Source of the DNA: Halobacteriales archaeon QH_7_66_36
GTDB lineage: Archaea; Halobacteriota; Halobacteria; Halobacteriales; Haloarculaceae
Assembly (NCBI GenBank): GCA_003021175.1
Contig: PXQV01000001.1
Coordinates: 244,472-281,901 of the forward strand
DNA length: 37,430 bases
Direction of reading: 5' to 3'
The position numbers and the translations under genes were made by a program. The notes beneath the pieces are model-generated. The model searched no databases and was not told the origin of the DNA. It saw nothing but the letters and a program-made list of their open reading frames with translations. This document shows, piece after piece, positions 8,667-15,084 of the stretch. Position 1 is the first letter of the stretch, and the number at the start of each line of letters is the position of its first letter.

Positions 8667-10318
8667 CAGTCCTCGCCTCGCCCTGCGATGGCGGTCGGCG
8701 TGTCCGCCGGCTGCCCGTCGATCTCCGACAGCACGGCGGCCGGGTCGCGCGCGTACCGGTTGATCACTGCGGTGAACTCCTCGTAGCCGTCGACCTCCTG
8801 ATCGACGAGATACTCGATGATGCGCCGCCGGTTGCGGAACTCTTCGCGGAACTCCCGCTCCGACCAGCCGTTGGTGCGCCGGATCTGTTCGAGCACGCGA
8901 CTGTCCGTGTACTCACCGCTGACCGAGTCGGTCGCCGGGTCCCACGAGTAGAGGTCCGAGAAGTTCAGCTCTCCCGTCCGGTCGTCGATGTTTCCGATCT
9001 CGACGACGCTGTCGGCCCGGCGCACACGCTCGTCGCCCTGTCGTGACAGCGTCTGGACGCTCAGGATGTCGAGCGACTGCACCATCGCGCGGGGGACGTT
9101 GATCGGGTCGTTTTCCAGCCGGTTGATGACGGTCTGGACGGAGTCGGCGTGCATCGTCGAGTAGGTCGTGTGGCCGGTGTTCATCGCCTGAAACAGCGTG
9201 AGCGCCTCCTCGCCACGCACCTCGCCGACGATGATGTACTCCGGTCGGTGGCGCAGCGCCGAGCGGAGCAGCGCGTACATCCCGATATTAGCCGCCTCCG
9301 AGAGCCGTTCGCGCGTGATGTTCGACAGCCAGTTGTCGTGTGCCAGCGATATCTCGCGGGTGTCCTCGATGGTGACCACCTTCGAGCCGGGCGGGAGGAA
9401 CATCGAGACGGCGTTCATGCTCGTGGTCTTCCCCGACGCCGTGCCGCCCGCGAAGATGAGATTCATCCGGTTCTCGATAGCCAGCCAGAAGTAGGCCATC
9501 TGCTCGACGGTGAACGTGCCGTAGTCGATGAGATCCACCGGGGTCATCGTGTCCTCGTCGTACTGCCGGATGGTGAACGCAGAGCCGTGTGCCGACACCT
9601 CCTCCGTGTAGACGAGTTCGGCACGGGAGCCGTCCGGCAGCGTCGCGTTGCTGATCGGCTCTGCGACGCTGAGTTGCCGGTCGGACATCTGTCCCAAGCG
9701 GACGATCAGGTCGTCGAGGTCCGCCCGCCCGAAGGAGATGTTCGTCTTCAGGTCGGTGTAGCCGTCGTGGTAGACGAAGACGGGGATGTCGTAGCCGTCA
9801 CACGAGATGTCCTCGATGTGCGGGTCGTTCATGATCGGCTGGATGCGGTGGTAGCCGGTGAAGTCCCGGTCGATGTAGTAGAGATACTTGTGGAACTCCT
9901 CGGCCGTGATGTCCGCACCGTACTGTTCGAGCGTCGCCTCCAGTTGCGACCGCAGCACGTCCTCCTCGTCGATCTCGACCTCGGTGGTCGTGTACAACAG
10001 ATGGTCCCGAATGTCGCTTTTCAGTGATTCGAGCAGTCGCTCTTGGGCGGTGGTGAGTGACGGCTCGACCACGTGATACCGCAGTTCGTTGGCCTCGAGG
10101 TCGTCGTATATCGAGACGAACGAGAACGGGACGTCCACCCAGTAGCGCTCCTGTTCGACGCAGTTCTCCGGCACGTCGTACGAGGTGAGCGGCTCGTGTT
10201 CGTCGAACCGGTAGGTGCCCACGTTGACGGACACGCCGAACAGACTCTCGTAGGCGCGTTTCAGCCGGGTCGTGAGACGGTCGGGTTTGAGTCCCGCACC
10301 CGGTGGGCTGGAAGCCAT
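8666..10318 (-). CDS. pilB: Type IV pilus assembly / type II secretion ATPase PilB
   Basis: This is the cytoplasmic hexameric ATPase that powers archaeal pilus assembly together with PilC. Its 550 residues comprise an N-terminal region (about 1-240), then Walker A GGTASGKTT near 290, an acidic Asp box (VVTIEDTREISL), Walker B YIIVGEVRGEEA, and a His box TGHTTYSTMHAD. All of these are typical of the GspE/VirB11-type family. The ATG at 10318 sits 27 nt after a clear TATA box. It is the first gene of the two-gene operon with pilC. The small membrane gene upstream (10371-10658) is on the same strand but is separated by that promoter. Confidence 0.92.
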   Translation of the reverse strand: MASSPPGAGLKPDRLTTRLKRAYESLFGVSVNVGTYRFDEHEPLTSYDVPENCVEQERYWVDVPFSFVSIYDDLEANELRYHVVEPSLTTAQERLLESLKSDIRDHLLYTTTEVEIDEEDVLRSQLEATLEQYGADITAEEFHKYLYYIDRDFTGYHRIQPIMNDPHIEDISCDGYDIPVFVYHDGYTDLKTNISFGRADLDDLIVRLGQMSDRQLSVAEPISNATLPDGSRAELVYTEEVSAHGSAFTIRQYDEDTMTPVDLIDYGTFTVEQMAYFWLAIENRMNLIFAGGTASGKTTSMNAVSMFLPPGSKVVTIEDTREISLAHDNWLSNITRERLSEAANIGMYALLRSALRHRPEYIIVGEVRGEEALTLFQAMNTGHTTYSTMHADSVQTVINRLENDPINVPRAMVQSLDILSVQTLSRQGDERVRRADSVVEIGNIDDRTGELNFSDLYSWDPATDSVSGEYTDSRVLEQIRRTNGWSEREFREEFRNRRRIIEYLVDQEVDGYEEFTAVINRYARDPAAVLSEIDGQPADTPTAIAGRGED

Positions 10319-10340
10319 TACCGTTTGCTTCTGCCTTGCG

Positions 10341-10350
10341 ATATTTAATA
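10341..10350 (-). promoter_or_regulatory. TATA box of the pilB-pilC operon
   Basis: The minus-strand sequence tattaaatat is centred about 27 nt upstream of the pilB ATG. It fits a haloarchaeal TATA box driving a leaderless transcript. Confidence 0.65.
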
Positions 10351-10370
10351 GGCGGGGTGGACAAAACCGG

Positions 10371-10658
10371 TTACACGCCGGCGTGGCTGACGTAGATGTA
10401 CGCGAGACTCCCGAACGCGGTCATAGTGATGCCGACGCCGACCAAGTTCGTGAGGCCGAACAGCGGTGCCGCGTTGACGCTGGTGGGATCCGAGAGACTC
10501 GGCACGTAGACGTTGAGCAGCGCGAACGCGACGATACCGAGCCCGAGTGCGATGGTGACGAGTGCCGAGTACTGGAGGACGGAGGGTGACCGCTGGCGGC
10601 GACTTGCGTACCACGTCATCTCGGGATCGCTGTCGTCTCGTCCCCCGCTCGCAGACAT
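10371..10658 (-). CDS. Small membrane protein, function unknown
   Basis: This encodes a 95-residue protein (MSASGGRDDSDPEMTWY...) with two hydrophobic helices at about residues 33-52 and 67-90 and a short soluble Arg-rich N-terminus (ASRRQRSPS). I chose the ATG at 10658; an in-frame upstream codon would add nine residues with no visible support. It resembles the many small two-helix haloarchaeal membrane proteins without a known role. It lies 52 nt upstream of pilB on the same strand, but pilB has its own promoter, so a link to the pilus is only positional. Confidence 0.7.
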   Translation of the reverse strand: MSASGGRDDSDPEMTWYASRRQRSPSVLQYSALVTIALGLGIVAFALLNVYVPSLSDPTSVNAAPLFGLTNLVGVGITMTAFGSLAYIYVSHAGV

Positions 10659-10770
10659 ACATCGAGTGACAAGACGTGGCCTCAAATTTCTGTGGGTGGA
10701 CGAGACCGTACACCGGACCCCTGCGTCCCGAAATCGGTGCGGCTAACCCGACGCCGGTCCACGCGTCCGT

Positions 10771-11442
10771 ATGACCGAGGAGGACGCCGACCGACGGGCC
10801 GTGCGGACCACGTACGACCGTATCGCCCCGTACTTCTCGGAGACGCGCGCCCATCCGTGGCCGCAGATAACGGAGTTCCTTGAGGGACGAACCGCGAGCG
10901 TCGGTCTCGACCTCGGCTGTGGCAACGGCCGTCACGCCGAACCGCTGGCCGACCGGTGTGACCGCGTCGTCGGTCTCGACCTCTCGCGGTCGCTGCTCGA
11001 CATCGCCGGCGAACGGGCCGCCGAGCGGGGCGTCGAGGCCGGGTGGGTGCAGGGCGACGCGGCCACGATCCCACTCCGGGCGGGGACGGTAGACCTCGCG
11101 CTCTACGTCGCCGCCCTCCACCATCTCCCGTCGCGTGAGGCCCGCCGGCAGAGCCTAAACGACCTCGCGCGCGTCCTCGCGGCGGACGGGCGAGCGCTCG
11201 TCAGCGTCTGGAGCGTCACCCACGGGAGGTTCGACGCCGAGTCGGGGTTCGACACGACCGTCGACTGGACGCTCCCGGACGGCGAGACGGTCCCGCGCTA
11301 CTACCACATCTACGACCCCGAGGAGTTCGCGACGGACCTCGGTGCCAGCGCGCTGGCCGTCGAACGGACGTTCACGGACAGCGGCAACTGCTTCGCTGTC
11401 GTGCGCGGGAAAGGGAAACGCACATATCAGACCACCGGGTAG
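10771..11442 (+). CDS. Class I SAM-dependent methyltransferase, Trm9/ALKBH8-like
   Basis: This is a cytosolic S-adenosylmethionine-dependent methyltransferase of 223 residues. Motif I is GLDLGCGNGRH (about 46-56), motif II GLDLSRSLLDIA, motif III QGDAATIPL. The post-motif AALHHLPSREARRQSLNDLARVL followed by GRALVSVWSV strongly resembles Trm9-type enzymes, which methylate carboxymethyl-uridine at the tRNA wobble base; the substrate here is inference. The start ATG at 10771 follows a short divergent gap to the small membrane gene. It ends 96 nt before tRNA-Gly, in the same direction. Confidence 0.88.
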   Translation: MTEEDADRRAVRTTYDRIAPYFSETRAHPWPQITEFLEGRTASVGLDLGCGNGRHAEPLADRCDRVVGLDLSRSLLDIAGERAAERGVEAGWVQGDAATIPLRAGTVDLALYVAALHHLPSREARRQSLNDLARVLAADGRALVSVWSVTHGRFDAESGFDTTVDWTLPDGETVPRYYHIYDPEEFATDLGASALAVERTFTDSGNCFAVVRGKGKRTYQTTG

Positions 11443-11488
11443 CTAACGGTGCCGACGAAGGAGCGAAGCGAGTGAGCGCCGGTGGTGA

Positions 11489-11542
11489 GCGAACCCGTAT
11501 GGTTCGCGAGCCGCAGTGCAAACGAGTGAAGCGAGTTTGCAC
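11489..11542 (+). repeat. Two hairpins abutting the 5' end of tRNA-Gly
   Basis: GCGAACC (11489-11495) and GGTTCGC (11501-11507) form a 7-bp stem with a 5-nt loop. GTGCAAAC (11516-11523) and GTTTGCAC (11535-11542) form an 8-bp stem whose right arm includes the first four bases of tRNA-Gly. They may terminate the methyltransferase message, shape processing of the tRNA 5' end, or be a relic of rearrangement next to the integration target. Confidence 0.5.
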
Positions 11543-11609
11543 CGGTGGTCTAATGGTATGACTTTGGCCTTCCAAGCCAACGATCCGGGTTCAATTCCCG
11601 GCCGGTGCA
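11539..11609 (+). tRNA. tRNA-Gly (anticodon TCC)
   Basis: A complete cloverleaf can be drawn. The acceptor GCACCGG pairs with CCGGTGC with discriminator A. The D-arm has GTC/GAC pairing. The anticodon stem is TTGGC/GCCAA around loop CTTCCAA (anticodon TCC), and the T-arm is CCGGG-TTCAATT-CCCGG. CCA is not encoded. The last 13 bases and the next one are repeated at 15517-15530, so this gene was the target of the island that follows; it remains intact. Confidence 0.95.
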
Positions 11610-11610
11610 T
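11597..11610 (+). repeat. Left attachment site (attL) in tRNA-Gly
   Basis: CCCGGCCGGTGCAT, the 3' end of the tRNA plus one base, is repeated exactly at 15517-15530. Direct repeats of a tRNA 3' end mark the ends of an element integrated by a tyrosine recombinase. Confidence 0.75.
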
Positions 11611-11663
11611 AGCGTATATAACTATTTTGCGGGCTTTGCTGACACGTCAGCGGGGTGGTCGCC

Positions 11664-12005
11664 ATGAGCGTCGAGCGCGACGTCGACGTCTACCTCGACG
11701 ACAACGGAAACGCGGCCGCCGCGACCGTCGTCGAGCGCCGCGAACTCCGGCTTGACGAACTATTCCAAGACGGCGAGCTTCGGCTCTGGGAAGACGAGTC
11801 TGGATGGAGCGGCTTCCTTCGCGAAGAGCGCGGCGAGGATGTCGTATACTACGACGTGAACAGGCTGGAAGACGCACCTGAGCCCGAGTGGCTTCGAAAG
11901 ACGCGGTGCGGTGAAGATGCCGTTCGCAACGGCATTCGCGCCCACATCGCCGACCCCAAGGCCGGGGGCGCTGGGAACTTCGTCCGGAGGTGCTCGCCAC
12001 CATGA
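11664..12005 (+). CDS. Small acidic protein of the island, function unknown
   Basis: This encodes a 113-residue protein (MSVERDVDVYLDDNGNAAAATVVERREL...). It is acidic in the first 80 residues (ELFQDGELRLWEDESGWSGF) and ends GGAGNFVRRCSPP. There is no membrane segment or recognised motif. The ATG at 11664 is preferred over an in-frame GTG nine bases upstream. A TATA-like sequence (gtatataac) lies at 11615-11623. Its TGA overlaps the ATG of the SWIM-finger gene (ATGA), so they form an operon. Genes of this look occur in haloarchaeal viruses and plasmids; I do not recognise a family. Confidence 0.65.
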   Translation: MSVERDVDVYLDDNGNAAAATVVERRELRLDELFQDGELRLWEDESGWSGFLREERGEDVVYYDVNRLEDAPEPEWLRKTRCGEDAVRNGIRAHIADPKAGGAGNFVRRCSPP

Positions 12006-12382
12006 GCACCGGCGTCATCCCCGAGGGTACGGACCCGGAAGAGATCGAGGTCAAGAGCGTCGAGTGGCTGGCGCGCAACGCCGGGCCCGTCGACATCGCC
12101 GGCGCTCGCGAGCGGGAGACTGAAGCGTGGGAACGCGGAAAACAGAACGCCAGCGACGCGGCCGTCGACGTTCGGCAGGATGTCGGAGCTGCGGTCGTGC
12201 GGCTTCCAGACGGCGACCCCCACGCGACGCTTCTCGTCGAAGGTGCCGGGAGCGATAACGGGCCGTTCGCCGGCGCGTGCGACTGCAAGGGCTACCAGTA
12301 CCACGACGGGCCGTGTGCCCATCTCGTGACCCGCGCCGTCCGGTCGATCCTCCGCCCCGGCGAAGTGCCGGAAGATGTCTAA
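12002..12382 (+). CDS. SWIM zinc-finger protein
   Basis: This encodes a 126-residue protein (MSTGVIPEGTDPEEIEVKSVEWLARNAG...). The C-terminal half holds CDCKGYQYHDGPCAH, a CxCx(n)CxH SWIM zinc finger. SWIM domains bind DNA or proteins and are frequent in haloarchaeal mobile elements. The preceding part (GAAVVRLPDGDPHATLLVEGAGS) looks like the beta strands that usually lead into a SWIM finger. It overlaps the gene before it by four bases, and the start codon of the next gene lies within its end. The role is unknown; a DNA-binding or regulatory function in the element is inference. Confidence 0.8.
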   Translation: MSTGVIPEGTDPEEIEVKSVEWLARNAGPVDIAGARERETEAWERGKQNASDAAVDVRQDVGAAVVRLPDGDPHATLLVEGAGSDNGPFAGACDCKGYQYHDGPCAHLVTRAVRSILRPGEVPEDV

Positions 12383-12814
12383 CGGTATCAAGAGCTGAAG
12401 AACGCCGGCGGGCCTGCCGAGGCCGACGGCGGCCCGACGAAGGCCGGCCGTGCTCGTCGTCTCTCTCGCGACGAGGTGATCCGGGCGACCGCCGACGGCG
12501 TCGACGCCGGCGCGCAGGACTACAAGAGCGGCGAGCGGAACGACGTGGTCGGCGCGGTCACGGTCTCCGACGTCCAAGACATGGCGCGACCCAAGATGGA
12601 GCTGAAGTGGAAGACCGTCGCGAAGGACGCGTGGCCGGCGCTCGTCGAGGAGTGGCCCTGCTTCCGCGTCGAGGAGCAATCGGACGGCTCGAAGCGACTG
12701 ACGGTCGACCCAGACAAGGTCCCCGTCGAACTCGCGCGGCTCGTCGAGCGGTCGGTGGAGCGAGAGGACCTCGCCAACTCGGTTGTAGGTGGCCGCGAGG
12801 CTGGAGGGGCCTAA
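12375..12814 (+). pseudogene. Island gene split from its start codon by a one-base frameshift
   Basis: An ATG at 12375 overlaps the end of the SWIM gene and reads M-S-N-G before running to a stop seven codons in (TGA at 12396). One base shifted, from 12386, the frame reads YQELKNAGGPAEADGG and continues for about 140 residues to TAA at 12812 (...DMARPKMELKWKTVAKDAWPALVEEWPCFRV...). Adding one base after AACGG would give a continuous protein of about 145 residues starting at the overlapping ATG. Without that, the first usable start is GTG at 12476, giving a 112-residue product. The protein is soluble and I know no family for it. The last 14 residues are encoded within one arm of the 24-bp inverted repeat and the bases just after it. 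Confidence 0.6.
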
Positions 12815-13004
12815 CGATGGTCGCGAGCACCGGGTGGATCCCACCACCGTTGCACTCGATCTAAACTTCGCCTGTCCTGTCGTCTGTATTTAAGTGTTCG
12901 TTAGAGCGGCGTGCGTGAGTTGGAGCGGTGCGGAGCGGTGCGGTAGTGGACTTACGGAACGGGTAGACACCCGATTTCGAACCTACAACCGAGTTGGCGA
13001 GGTC
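12767..13004. repeat. Perfect 24-bp inverted repeat pair (arms 12767-12790 and 12981-13004)
   Basis: The left arm starts GACCTCGCCAACTC and ends GTTGTAGGT; the right arm is its exact reverse complement. The arms are 190 bp apart. The left arm lies in the 3' end of the frameshifted coding sequence and the right arm in noncoding DNA. One base outside each arm the pentamer CGAGA occurs (12761-12765 and 13006-13010), which may be chance or a target duplication. The interior contains a TATA-like tatttaag (12889-12896) and two tandem copies of GGAGCGGTGC. Confidence 0.8.
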
Positions 13005-13086
13005 ACGAGACCAAGCCCTCCACCCGCATCCGTTCGATCAGGGGCGGGCGACGTTCGGGATGCTGTAGTGGGTGCTAATTGGACGG
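12815..13086. other. Noncoding stretch between the island's first operon and vapBC
   Basis: No convincing gene is present. It begins with a 15-codon open frame (ATG at 12817, MVASTGW...) that stops at 12864. It then holds a TATA-like element at 12889-12896, a GGAGCGGTGC tandem duplication near 12920-12942, and the right arm of the inverted repeat. A small RNA from the TATA-like element is possible but unsupported. Confidence 0.5.
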
Positions 13087-13087
13087 G

Positions 13088-13095
13088 TAATTTAT
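13088..13095 (+). promoter_or_regulatory. TATA box of the vapBC-type operon
   Basis: The sequence taatttat is centred about 29 nt before the antitoxin ATG at 13121, matching a leaderless haloarchaeal promoter. An antitoxin of the AbrB type would be expected to bind here and repress the operon. Confidence 0.5.
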
Positions 13096-13120
13096 CACCT
13101 TCTGACCACTACGGTCGGCT

Positions 13121-13387
13121 ATGTCGACGGACAGGTCGGAGGAGCGAGACCGTGTGGAGGCTGAATCGACGGTGAACGAGAGCTACGGAACGACGATTCC
13201 GGCAGACGTTCGAAAGGCCCTTGGTGAGGAGTTGGAACCGGGCGACAAGGTACGGTGGGTGGTCGAGGGGGAAGCCGTGTCGGTGGAGATCGTCCACGAG
13301 CGGTTCGGAGCGTTCGATAATATCGAGCCGCTCGACGGTCCCGAGTGGGACGGCGACGCGGAAGCGGAGAGCGCGTGGAGCGAGTAG
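13121..13387 (+). CDS. vapB: VapB-type antitoxin, SpoVT/AbrB domain
   Basis: This encodes an 88-residue protein with a swapped-hairpin AbrB DNA-binding domain at about residues 16-55: STVNESYGTTIPADVRKALG followed by LEPGDKVRWVVEGEAVSVEIV. An acidic tail (about 60-88, EPLDGPEWDGDAEAESAW) would wrap the toxin, as in AbrB-type VapB proteins. Its stop is directly followed by the toxin ATG with no gap. Its predicted role is to neutralise the PIN toxin and to repress the operon. It lies inside the tRNA-Gly island. Confidence 0.88.
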   Translation: MSTDRSEERDRVEAESTVNESYGTTIPADVRKALGEELEPGDKVRWVVEGEAVSVEIVHERFGAFDNIEPLDGPEWDGDAEAESAWSE

Positions 13388-13825
13388 ATGTCGGACGTTC
13401 TCGTAGACGCTAATGTAGTGCTGGATGCGCGAAACCAGAACGCTGGCCGCCACGAACAGGCGCTTCGTATCTTCCGAGGAATCGACCGGGGAGAACTGCC
13501 ACGGGCTAGGGTCGTGAACTACGTCATGGCCGAAATCCTGCACCCGCTACAGAAGCGATTCCGGAAGGGGGTGGCTATCGAGACACTCGACAGGCTACAA
13601 GAGAGTCGGGGATTCGACCTCGTCAACGTTCCACAGGGCGTGCACGCGGACGGTGAGCGACTGTTCCGGTTACATCGGGGGTCGGACCCGCCGGAGTGGG
13701 TGGATTCGCTTATCGCCGCCTACATGCTGTCTGAAGGGCTCGAATTCATCTACTCGTTCGATGACGACTTCGATACGTTCGACAGCATCACGCGGCTGAA
13801 CACGGCAGATAATCCATTCCAGTAA
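13388..13825 (+). CDS. vapC: VapC-type toxin, PIN-domain ribonuclease
   Basis: This encodes a 145-residue PIN-domain protein. The acidic catalytic set is visible: Asp7 in VLVDANVVLD, Glu49 in NYVMAEILHP, Asp106 in EWVDSLIAAYM and the Asp125-127 cluster in IYSFDDDFD. In VapC toxins these bind Mg2+/Mn2+ and cut tRNA or rRNA; the target here is unknown. It is co-translated with the AbrB-type antitoxin. All key residues are intact, so the pair is probably functional although several neighbours in the island are broken. Confidence 0.88.
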   Translation: MSDVLVDANVVLDARNQNAGRHEQALRIFRGIDRGELPRARVVNYVMAEILHPLQKRFRKGVAIETLDRLQESRGFDLVNVPQGVHADGERLFRLHRGSDPPEWVDSLIAAYMLSEGLEFIYSFDDDFDTFDSITRLNTADNPFQ

Positions 13826-13840
13826 ACGAGCTGCCACCGG

Positions 13841-14101
13841 TCATCGCCACGTCGATTCGACGGAGGTCCGGTACCGGAGTCCGAGGACGGACGTGTTCGC
13901 GATGTCTTTCACCGTCGTCGCGGGATACGCGCCACGGGCTTCTTGGAGGTTCTCGTGCGACTCGACGAGGTGCGTGAGCGCCGCGTCGATGACATCCGAC
14001 CGCGGCGGGTCGTCAGCTGGGCCCGCGGAGACGATATCGCCTGCTTGGTCGAGCAGTCACTTCCGTTCGTCGCTGAGCCGGAGTGTCGTTCGGTCAGTCA
14101 T
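13841..14101 (-). pseudogene. DUF7386-like small protein with premature stop at codon 15
   Basis: The minus strand reads MTDRTTLRLSDERK, then TGA (14059-14057), then in the same frame LLDQAGDIVSAGPADDPPRSDVIDAAL and on to a TGA at 13841, 86 codons in all. I recall haloarchaeal proteins with ERKRLLDxAGDIV at this point (DUF7386, from memory), so a CGA (Arg) codon has become TGA by a single C-to-T change. The N-terminal TTLRLSDE pattern resembles a ribbon-helix-helix regulator. It converges with the PIN toxin, 15 nt apart. Confidence 0.65.
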
Positions 14102-14356
14102 GGACTGTTTATATACCCGTGTACACACGGGGGGCCGATCTGCGTCGTTCTGGGGTGAGCGAGCGACGGTTAGTTATAAACGGGGGTCGGGCTCCCGGTG
14201 TGATCGGGCCGACGCGCCGCGCTCGACGAGGCGATTCTATGCACTCGTGCTGTTCGCGAACAGCGCTCACGTGCATACTTCGACGATACCCGTGACATCG
14301 ACGCGTGACTGGGTGCCTGAGAGCTAAAGACCGGCCTTCAGCGTCGACGCTCATCG
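14102..14356. promoter_or_regulatory. Operator-like noncoding region with two strong dyads and TATA-like boxes
   Basis: No supportable gene is present. CCCGTGT-AC-ACACGGG (14116-14131) is an inverted repeat next to tatata (14110-14115). GCTGTTCGCGAACAGC (14249-14264) is a perfect 16-bp palindrome. Between them lies ttataaac (14175-14182). Such dyads usually bind dimeric regulators, and the broken gene at 13841-14101 may have been one. The region could also be a former replication or control locus of the element. Confidence 0.5.
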
Positions 14357-14581
14357 TCACCCCGGCACCACCAGAAGCACGCTCGTCTGTGGATGGAGGA
14401 ATATCTCTGCCTCGCGTCCGGGACTCACATCCCGATGTCGCGCGTGAGGTTGCGGGTACGGAAAGTAGACGGCTGATTCACCAGAGCTAATCCCCAGCCG
14501 TGCCCCGAGCCCCACCAACTCGTCTGAATCATCGTCGAGGGCCCCGATAGCGTCGAGCGCTCGATGTCGCGCGGTTCCCAT
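14357..14581 (-). CDS. Small island protein, possible regulator
   Basis: This encodes a 74-residue protein (MGTARHRALDAIGALDDDSDELVGLGARLGISSG...) ending REAEIFLHPQTSVLLVVPG. It has no membrane segment. It is supported mainly by its promoter: a TATA-like sequence about 27 nt upstream of this ATG and a palindrome over the predicted transcription start. I do not recognise the family. The strand-rich C-terminus could suit a small DNA-binding or dimerising fold, but this is a guess. It could also be a chance frame. Confidence 0.4.
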   Translation of the reverse strand: MGTARHRALDAIGALDDDSDELVGLGARLGISSGESAVYFPYPQPHARHRDVSPGREAEIFLHPQTSVLLVVPG

Positions 14582-14612
14582 ATGCACTACATGCATGACC
14601 ACGTACTTAAAC
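14582..14612 (-). promoter_or_regulatory. Promoter with operator-like palindrome for the 14357-14581 gene
   Basis: The minus-strand TATA-like gtttaag (14606-14612) lies about 27 nt from the ATG at 14581. ATGCA-CTACA-TGCAT (14582-14596) is an inverted repeat directly at the start codon, where a repressor would block a leaderless transcript. Confidence 0.4.
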
Positions 14613-14672
14613 AAGCGTCCGGCTACGTAGCGCGCCCGGTGGTTACTTTCGACCGTCCCTGCGTGCCAGCTG

Positions 14673-14912
14673 ATGTCCGACGAGATTACTACGGTACATC
14701 AGAACGTGAACGGACGGCAGAGAACCGAGAAGCGCCTCCCGCACGACGGCGAGGTCTACGTGTTCGAGGCCGGGGGGGACGGGGAGTACGAACTCGAGTC
14801 CCACGACGCGGCCCCCTCGGGGGTCCTCGACGAGCTGCTCGACCACCTCGGCGAGGAGGAATCGGTCGACGCCGAGAAACGCGCGTCGACGATCAACGCC
14901 AGCGATGAGTGA
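14673..14912 (+). CDS. Small acidic island protein, function unknown
   Basis: This encodes a 79-residue acidic soluble protein (MSDEITTVHQNVNGRQRTEKRLPHDGEVYVFEAGGDGEYELESHDA...). Several short strands are followed by a helix (SGVLDELLDHLGEEES). No motif is known to me. Its last codons overlap the ATG of the next gene (ATGAGTGA), indicating an operon with the two following genes. Small overlapping acidic genes of this kind are typical of haloarchaeal viruses and plasmids. Confidence 0.6.
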   Translation: MSDEITTVHQNVNGRQRTEKRLPHDGEVYVFEAGGDGEYELESHDAAPSGVLDELLDHLGEEESVDAEKRASTINASDE

Positions 14913-15084
14913 CGACGACGCGAACCCCCGATACGTCTGCGAGGGGTGTCAGACCGTCGAAACCGGCGACGGAGAGACTAAGCGGGTCGACAAGGTCCGT
15001 GAGGTGAACAGCATCTCGACCGCTCGGATGCTGGCGGACATCCACGCGATCAAGACGGGCCATTCGCCTGAGGTGAGAGGATGA
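14905..15084 (+). CDS. Small CxxC protein of the island
   Basis: This encodes a 59-residue protein (MSDDDANPRYVCEGCQTVETGDGETKRVDKVREV...). Cys12 and Cys15 form a CxxC knuckle that could bind zinc with a partner or be half of a ribbon. Its start overlaps the gene before it by eight bases and its TGA overlaps the ATG of the next, so it sits in the middle of a three-gene operon. No family is recognised. Confidence 0.55.
   Translation: MSDDDANPRYVCEGCQTVETGDGETKRVDKVREVNSISTARMLADIHAIKTGHSPEVRG

Noticed and set aside
12476-12814. Intact 112-codon gene starting at GTG 12476
   Set aside because: Possible, but protein-like sequence clearly extends upstream in the same frame to about 12386 next to an overlapping ATG in another frame, so a frameshifted longer gene explains more.
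13893-14327. Plus-strand 144-codon frame in the island
   Set aside because: It overlaps the antisense of a recognisable broken gene and an operator-rich region; the sequence is Ser/Arg-rich with no motif and no promoter.
14340-14351. Palindrome AGCGTCGACGCT as an operator
   Set aside because: GTCGAC-centred palindromes are expected by chance in this GC-rich, GTCGAC-rich genome.
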